In this document: in pieces, positions 59,531 to 64,000 of the stretch
Numbering within the stretch: the stretch's first letter is position 1
Layout of the letters: every line of letters starts with the position of its first letter
Assembly (NCBI RefSeq): GCF_003711265.1
Contig: NZ_CP024634.1
Location: 62,001-126,000, forward strand
Direction: 5' to 3'
DNA: 64,000 bases
Source of the DNA: Bathymodiolus thermophilus thioautotrophic gill symbiont
Lineage (GTDB): Bacteria; Pseudomonadota; Gammaproteobacteria; PS1; Pseudothioglobaceae
Translations under genes and position numbers: made by a program
The notes under the pieces: model-generated
Database searches by the model: none
What the model was told of the DNA's origin: nothing
The model's input: only the letters and a program-made list of their open reading frames with translations

Positions 59531-59689
59531 GAGACCTCTGCATAAATATAAATAATCATCAAGAATCCACTCGCCCATTTGGTAATTTTTTAAACCCAGC
59601 CTTAGCCCTGCTAGGACAAGATTTAAGAAAATCATTAATTGGGCAAAAAATGAATTTTGCTAATCATCCATATTTATGCAAAGGTCTCT
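59531..59689. mobile_element. MITE-like non-coding element, copy 2
   Basis: About 159 bp, homologous over its whole length to the element at 52893-53053 but in the opposite orientation. The ends are GAGACCTCTGCATAAATAT and its near inverse. ATTAA on both sides (59526-59530 and 59690-59694) is a probable 5-bp target duplication, with one base of ambiguity at the right end. It sits between the M23 peptidase gene and the coiled-coil gene. Confidence 0.83.
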
Positions 59690-59753
59690 ATTAATACTTG
59701 GGTGATTATAAACACTATATTATTTATTTTATTTTTGAAAATGGCATAGCCAC

Positions 59754-60575
59754 TTACATTTTTAGGTTGCGTAAAATGCTATTTGCTCTATTTTGGAAGC
59801 GTTTTAAGTCAGAACTTGCTACTTTTTTTTGCTTAGGTAAGCGGTAAGTAAGTGGATTTCTACGAATGCCTTTGTAGCGTAATTCGTAATGCAGGTGTGG
59901 CCCAGTTGAGCGGCCTGTTGAGCCTACGAAGCCAATTACTTGACCTTTTTTAACTTTGGACGAAGGTTTGAGGCCACGGGCAAATTTAGACAAATGCGCA
60001 TAAACCGTGGTGTAGTTGCTACCATGTTTGATATAAACCACCTTGCCTAAAGCGCCCATTCTTTTGTTGTGCTTAATAATGCCGTTGGCAACGGCGTAAA
60101 CGGGTGCCCCTCTGTTGGCGACATAGTCAACAGCCCTATGTGGTAGGTAGGTTTTTAGGATGGGATGAAAGCGTTTTCTGGTGAATTCTGAGCTAATGCG
60201 ACTGTATTTCAAAGGTGATCTTGCAAAAGAAGGGTACAGTGTTTTGCCATGGTTGTCGTAGTAACCTAGGCGCCCTCGTTTATCAATATAGGAAAAAACA
60301 GCGATTCGTTTTTTGGCACCAATATAAATTATTGCACTTGGGGTGGCACCTCTATTGCCTACAACAATAAATTTATCGCCTTTTTTTAGGTCTCTATTAA
60401 AGTCAATTCTCCACGAAAAAATACGCAAAATATTGTCCACAGTCTTTTGGTTGATGTGTGCTTTTTGTGCATCGTAATTAAGTGAGCGGGTAATGTTGAT
60501 AGTGGTATGCTCCAGTGCGTTGGCGCTACTGATAAGAAATAATAGAAATAATAGAATTGGTGGGAGTTTACGCAT
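59754..60575 (-). CDS. M23-family (LytM-type) murein endopeptidase
   Basis: 273 aa. N-terminal signal peptide (MRKLPPILLFLLFLISSANA), then a domain with NQKTVDNILRIFSWRIDFNRDLKKGD, typical of the region preceding the peptidase in MepM-like proteins. The M23 core follows, with Zn ligands in HRAVDY (H and D) and the HLH of GPHLHYELR. All key residues are present, so it is probably an active periplasmic peptidoglycan endopeptidase. The start at 60575 has AAGGAT upstream and lies inside the end of dxr (8-nt ATGCGTAA overlap), which implies translational coupling and co-expression with the isoprenoid/phospholipid genes. A longer frame upstream within dxr is not used because it has no signal peptide at its front. 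Confidence 0.88.
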   Translation of the reverse strand: MRKLPPILLFLLFLISSANALEHTTINITRSLNYDAQKAHINQKTVDNILRIFSWRIDFNRDLKKGDKFIVVGNRGATPSAIIYIGAKKRIAVFSYIDKRGRLGYYDNHGKTLYPSFARSPLKYSRISSEFTRKRFHPILKTYLPHRAVDYVANRGAPVYAVANGIIKHNKRMGALGKVVYIKHGSNYTTVYAHLSKFARGLKPSSKVKKGQVIGFVGSTGRSTGPHLHYELRYKGIRRNPLTYRLPKQKKVASSDLKRFQNRANSILRNLKM

Positions 60576-61725
60576 TGATGATCCTTTGTGCAGTTTCGCG
60601 TGCAATTTTGTCGTTAGTAACAATGGCCTCTAGTGAGGTTATATATGTGTGCTGAACAGTGTTTAGGGTGCGTTCAACAATTTTTGCAATTTCTAAAAAG
60701 CCGATTTTGTTGTTTAAAAAATGTTCAACAGCAACCTCATTGGCAGCATTTAGTGTTCCCATGGCGCTACCCCCTTGCTTGAGTGCTTCAAATGCCAACC
60801 GCAAACAAGCAAATTTATCTAAATCAGGTGTATAAAATTCCAATGGCGAGTTACCTGCTAAGTCTAATGGTGCAACGCCAGAAGTCATTCTATCGGGATA
60901 ACTCAGTGCATAGGCAATAACTGTGCGCATATCGGGATTGCCGAGTTGCGATAAAGTAGAGCCATCTTGGTAATAAACTGAGGAATGCACAATAGATTGT
61001 GGGTGAATAACAACCTCAATATTTTCCGCAGGTAAATTAAACAAATAATGTGCTTCAATAACCTCTAGCCCTTTGTTCATCATTGTGGCAGAATCTACTG
61101 AAATTTTACGCCCCATAGACCAGTTTGGATGGGCGCACGCCTCGTTGGGGGTGATGGTTTTTAGTTGTTCAATGGGCGTGTGTAAAAAAGGGCCACCACT
61201 GGCAGTGAGCTGAATTTTGCTGAGTCCAGTTTGTCCGTTTTGTAAGCATTGGAAAATTGCTGAATGCTCAGAATCCACTGGAATAAGTTCGGCGTTATTA
61301 TCACGCACCGCTTGCATAAACAAATCTCCTGCTAACACCAAAGACTCTTTATTTGCCAACATAATGCGTTTGCCTGCTTTGGCAGCGGCAAGACTAGATG
61401 CCATGCCAGCAGCACCAACAATTGCGGCCATAACAAAATCAGTTTCAGCGTGTGCAGCAAGTCCACATAATGCTTCTTCGCCACTGAGCACTGCACAGTT
61501 TGAGGCTTGGCTTTGAGTAAGGGATTGTTGCAATTTATTTGCTGATTCTTCTTCTGTCATAACGACAAATTTGGGGTGATATTTTTCACATAATGCCTGC
61601 ATTTTTTGCCAGTTAGTATGGGCACTGAGTGCAAAAATATTAAATTTATCGGGGTGTAAATCTACCACTGATAGTGTGCTGTCGCCGATAGAGCCAGTTG
61701 CGCCTAAGATGACAATGTTTTTCAT
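60568..61725 (-). CDS. dxr: 1-deoxy-D-xylulose 5-phosphate reductoisomerase
   Basis: 385 aa, close to the ~398 of E. coli. It converts DXP to MEP with NADPH, the committed step of the non-mevalonate isoprenoid pathway. NADPH-binding GATGSIG is at residues 8-14. Metal- and substrate-binding segments PVDSEHSA, ASGGPF, NWSMGRKISVDSATMMNKG and EVIEAHYLF are all present, as is NAANEVAV near the C-terminus. It starts 1 nt after the cdsA stop and overlaps the M23 gene by 8 nt, so it belongs to the uppS-cdsA-dxr-M23 transcript. Confidence 0.96.
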   Translation of the reverse strand: MKNIVILGATGSIGDSTLSVVDLHPDKFNIFALSAHTNWQKMQALCEKYHPKFVVMTEEESANKLQQSLTQSQASNCAVLSGEEALCGLAAHAETDFVMAAIVGAAGMASSLAAAKAGKRIMLANKESLVLAGDLFMQAVRDNNAELIPVDSEHSAIFQCLQNGQTGLSKIQLTASGGPFLHTPIEQLKTITPNEACAHPNWSMGRKISVDSATMMNKGLEVIEAHYLFNLPAENIEVVIHPQSIVHSSVYYQDGSTLSQLGNPDMRTVIAYALSYPDRMTSGVAPLDLAGNSPLEFYTPDLDKFACLRLAFEALKQGGSAMGTLNAANEVAVEHFLNNKIGFLEIAKIVERTLNTVQHTYITSLEAIVTNDKIARETAQRIINA

Positions 61726-61726
61726 C

Positions 61727-62536
61727 TTAAAGATTTAGGGCTATTAGGACTATGGAAAATATTGGCGTAGCAGCCAACAGCCCATCCAGTCTGTCGAACA
61801 TACCGCCATGTCCTGGCAAAATATTGCCACTGTCTTTTACCCCTGCTTCACGCTTGTAAATGCTTTCATATAAATCGCCTATTACCGAAAAAATGCCAGT
61901 TATTAACGCCAGCAATAAGAAACCATAATTGGTATTTTCAGTAACAAACATCCATATACCTGTGATAAGCAACACGCCTATCAAACCACCGACAACACCC
62001 TCAATAGTTTTTCCGCCACTTAGATTGGGTGCCAGTTTATGTTTACCAAAGGCTTTGCCTGTGAAATAGGCAAAACTATCTGCCCCCCAGACGATGAACA
62101 GTAACAATAAAATAATAGCAACGCTTTGTGCTTGTAATATAGGCAAGAAAGTAAGCGGTGTAATTAATAAAAATAAGTTGGTGGCTTTTCTGAGTTCGGT
62201 ATTTTTTGGTTTTTTATTGGGGTAATTAAAGACTAAAAATAAGTTTTTAAACCAAAATGCCGTGCTTAAGTAAAGCAATGGCAGTAAATACATTGTTATT
62301 GAATAGTGGCTAATATGAAAGATATTAGTTAGAGCATGGGGAACAATAAAAATAAGTGCCATTACCAGCCATAATAAAAGCGGCTTCATTTTGCTCAGTT
62401 TGGTAAACTCATATCCCACGATTACCCCCCCTATGCCAACGAGTATTAAAAAGCCAATTTGAGATTTAAAAATCAAAAATAAGACGAGTGGCACCAAGAT
62501 GCTGGCGGTTAGTATTCTTTTTGTTAATTCATTCAT
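61727..62536 (-). CDS. cdsA: Phosphatidate cytidylyltransferase (CDP-diglyceride synthase)
   Basis: 269 aa, inner membrane. It makes CDP-diacylglycerol from phosphatidic acid and CTP. There are several hydrophobic spans, and the family signature near the C-terminus is complete (KREAGVKDSGNILPGHGG then MFDRLD). The start chosen is the ATG at 62536, preceded by GGAGGA; the open frame runs about 50 codons further back into uppS but that part is not expected to be translated. The uppS stop overlaps this start by 8 nt and dxr follows after 1 nt, so it is translationally coupled on both sides. Confidence 0.94.
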   Translation of the reverse strand: MNELTKRILTASILVPLVLFLIFKSQIGFLILVGIGGVIVGYEFTKLSKMKPLLLWLVMALIFIVPHALTNIFHISHYSITMYLLPLLYLSTAFWFKNLFLVFNYPNKKPKNTELRKATNLFLLITPLTFLPILQAQSVAIILLLLFIVWGADSFAYFTGKAFGKHKLAPNLSGGKTIEGVVGGLIGVLLITGIWMFVTENTNYGFLLLALITGIFSVIGDLYESIYKREAGVKDSGNILPGHGGMFDRLDGLLAATPIFSIVLIALNL

Positions 62537-63218
62537 TCCGTCCTCCGTATCGTCTATCACGATGATTAAAACTCTCAATTGCCTTGTCCATTTCCAAGGC
62601 ATCAAAATCAGGCCACAGTGTATCAGTAAAATATAACTCACTATAAGCAATATCCCACAGTAAAAAATTACTAATACGCTGTTCACCACTACTGCGAATG
62701 AGTAAATCCACGGTGTTATTTTTTAGGGATAAATATTGTGAGAATTTTCCCTCATTTAATTCATCAGTAGTTACTTTATTGTCAATTATTTGTTTGCAAG
62801 CGTTAACAATGTCCCATTGTCCGCCGTAATTGGCTGCAATGACCAAAGTTAGCCCCGAATTGTCTGCTAACAATGTCTGGGCTTCGACGGCTATTTTCTG
62901 CACATCGGTAGGAAATAGTGCCAGTTCGCCAATAATTTTAAGTCGAACATTGTATTTGTTGAGTTTGTTTACTTCTTTTTTAAGTACCGTTAAAAACAAT
63001 TTAAACAACAGTGAGACTTCTTCATTGGAACGATTTTTATTCTCACTACTAAAGGCGAATAGCGTCAGTGTTTGCACGCCAATTGCGCCACAGTATTTAA
63101 CGATAGTGCGCACTGCGTCCACCCCTTTTTTATGTCCTACAATGCGAGGCAACTTGTGCTTTTTTGCCCAGCGACCGTTGCCGTCCATAATAATTGCAAT
63201 GTGTTTTGGAATATTCAT
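62529..63218 (-). CDS. uppS: Undecaprenyl diphosphate synthase (cis-prenyltransferase)
   Basis: 229 aa, slightly shorter than E. coli UppS (253). It extends farnesyl diphosphate with isopentenyl diphosphate to C55-PP, the lipid carrier for peptidoglycan. Visible motifs: HIAIIMDGNGRWA (catalytic Asp), GHKKG, TLFAFSSENKNR and the signature DLLIRSSGEQRISNFLLWD with SELYFTDTLWPDF. First gene of the - strand operon. Upstream a TATAAT (on the - strand, 63232-63227) is only 8 nt from the ATG and no Shine-Dalgarno is visible, so the transcript may be leaderless. Confidence 0.95.
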   Translation of the reverse strand: MNIPKHIAIIMDGNGRWAKKHKLPRIVGHKKGVDAVRTIVKYCGAIGVQTLTLFAFSSENKNRSNEEVSLLFKLFLTVLKKEVNKLNKYNVRLKIIGELALFPTDVQKIAVEAQTLLADNSGLTLVIAANYGGQWDIVNACKQIIDNKVTTDELNEGKFSQYLSLKNNTVDLLIRSSGEQRISNFLLWDIAYSELYFTDTLWPDFDALEMDKAIESFNHRDRRYGGRNE

Positions 63219-63221
63219 AAG

Positions 63222-63253
63222 CGCAGATTATACCGACTACGGTAAAATCTGCG
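63222..63253. promoter_or_regulatory. Mirror-symmetric divergent promoter of uppS and hisF
   Basis: Inverted repeat of 14 bp with one mismatch (63222-63235 and 63240-63253) around a 4-bp centre. Each arm contains a -10-like box: TATAAT toward uppS and TAAAAT (63243-63248) toward hisF. Each box is exactly 8 nt from its start codon. Neither gene has room for a normal leader and ribosome binding site. Promoter assignment is by inspection. Confidence 0.6.
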
Positions 63254-63256
63254 TTT

Positions 63257-64000
63257 ATGAGTTTAGCAAAAAGAATTATTCCTTGTCTTGATGTGCGTGA
63301 TGGCCGTGTGGTCAAAGGCACCAAGTTTGTCAATATCAAAGATGCAGGCGACCCTGTTGAGGTGGCAAAGCGTTACGATGATGAGGGTGCAGATGAAATT
63401 ACCTTTTTAGACATTACCGCTTCACACGAGGGCAGAGATACTACTGTGCATATGGTAGAAGCGATTGCCGAGCAGGTTTTTATTCCACTGACAGTGGGCG
63501 GTGGCATTCGTAAGGCGGATGATGTGCGGATGATGTTGAATGCTGGGGCAGACAAAGTTGCGGTTAATTCGGCGGCGATTTTTAATCCCGATTTAATCAA
63601 TCAGTTGAGTGAAGAATTTGGCTCACAATGTATTGTCATTGCAATTGATGCGAAAAAAGTAGCAGAGGGAAAATGGGAAATTTTTACCCACGGCGGGCGT
63701 AATACTACAGGCATTGATGCGGTTGAGTGGGCAGTAAAAATGACACAGGGTGAAAATGGTGCGGGTGAAGTGTTGTTGACTTCAATGGATTGTGATGGGG
63801 TTAAAACAGGATTTGATTTAGCGCTTACCAAGGCAGTTGCTGATGCAGTGGATGTGCCAGTGATTGCATCTGGTGGCGTTGGGAATTTAGCACATTTATC
63901 GGAAGGCATTTTACAAGGTGGCGCAGATGCCGTATTGGCGGCAAGTATTTTCCATTTTGGCGAATACACCATAGCGCAAGCTAAACAGGCGATGCAAGCA
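63257..64000 (+). CDS. hisF: Imidazole glycerol phosphate synthase cyclase subunit, 3' end outside window
   Basis: 248 residues visible of about 255-258. It works with HisH in histidine synthesis, turning PRFAR and ammonia into IGP and AICAR. It is a (beta/alpha)8 barrel: the first catalytic Asp is in [15 protein letters not shown] (D12), the second in VIAIDAKK; phosphate-binding loops are GGGIR and ASGGVG. It starts [10 protein letters not shown] at 63257. The gene diverges from uppS across a 38-bp interval. The AICAR it releases also feeds the purine pathway to which nearby purC belongs, though the two genes are not co-transcribed. Confidence 0.95.
   Translation, partial: MSLAKRIIPCLDVRDGRVVKGTKFVNIKDAGDPVEVAKRYDDEGADEITFLDITASHEGRDTTVHMVEAIAEQVFIPLTVGGGIRKADDVRMMLNAGADKVAVNSAAIFNPDLINQLSEEFGSQCIVIAIDAKKVAEGKWEIFTHGGRNTTGIDAVEWAVKMTQGENGAGEVLLTSMDCDGVKTGFDLALTKAVADAVDVPVIASGGVGNLAHLSEGILQGGADAVLAASIFHFGEYTIAQAKQAMQA

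Noticed and set aside
62537-62689. Longer cdsA with about 50 extra N-terminal residues
   Set aside because: The extension lies wholly inside uppS; the ATG at 62536 has a strong GGAGGA and gives the normal family N-terminus.
62830-63291. 153-codon + strand frame opposite uppS
   Set aside because: It is the reverse reading of uppS, a clear cis-prenyltransferase, and runs across the hisF start.
63373-63972. - strand frames opposite hisF
   Set aside because: hisF has all its family motifs on the + strand; the reverse frames are shadows.

Overview
The window is AT-rich and gamma-proteobacterial in character. The non-repeat part carries uppS, cdsA, dxr, purC and hisF with sequences and overlaps typical of gamma-proteobacteria. 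My best guess is a sulfur-oxidising SUP05/Thioglobus-type bacterium or a marine-invertebrate symbiont of that group; this is inference from gene style and gene order, not a database match.

Bases 1 to about 57,400 (roughly 90% of the window) are one tandem array of ten very large paralogous genes on the + strand; the first is cut by the left edge, so the array continues outside. Each complete protein (1,336-2,054 aa) has the same plan. A conserved N-terminal prefix of the type seen on BapA/LapA-like type I secreted adhesins is followed by an Ala/Val-rich hydrophobic stretch and an Asp/Gly-rich linker. Then come alternating Ig-like and cadherin-like domains, one or two FG-GAP (integrin-alpha-like, Ca2+-binding) beta-propellers, RTX-type nonapeptides, and a C-terminal module ending LWVEQDLAVF that resembles a type I secretion signal. 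I counted the blades by eye: all 15 propellers in the array have exactly seven (105 blades; the first is cut by the window edge). Five genes have two propellers and five have one.

Every spacer between two array genes contains a broken copy of the last ~108 codons of purC on the - strand, then ~240 bp of upstream sequence with a palindromic repeat of variable length, a TATAAT box and a ribosome binding site. The intact purC lies just after the tenth gene, so the repeating unit arose by tandem duplication whose right breakpoint lay inside purC. Allele patterns along the array show extensive recombination between copies. Two near-identical IS5-type insertion sequences in opposite orientation sit in the fourth and sixth purC fragments/spacers, and a 161-bp MITE-like element sits in the ninth spacer, with a second copy near 59.6 kb.

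To the right of the array are housekeeping genes: purC (-), a small putative exported protein (+), a coiled-coil membrane-anchored protein (-), then a tightly overlapping - strand operon uppS-cdsA-dxr-M23 peptidase (isoprenoid carrier, phospholipid and cell-wall functions), and the start of hisF (+). uppS and hisF diverge from a compact mirror-symmetric promoter that looks leaderless in both directions. No rRNA, tRNA or CRISPR array was recognised, and no type I secretion ABC, membrane-fusion or outer-membrane component is present in the window.
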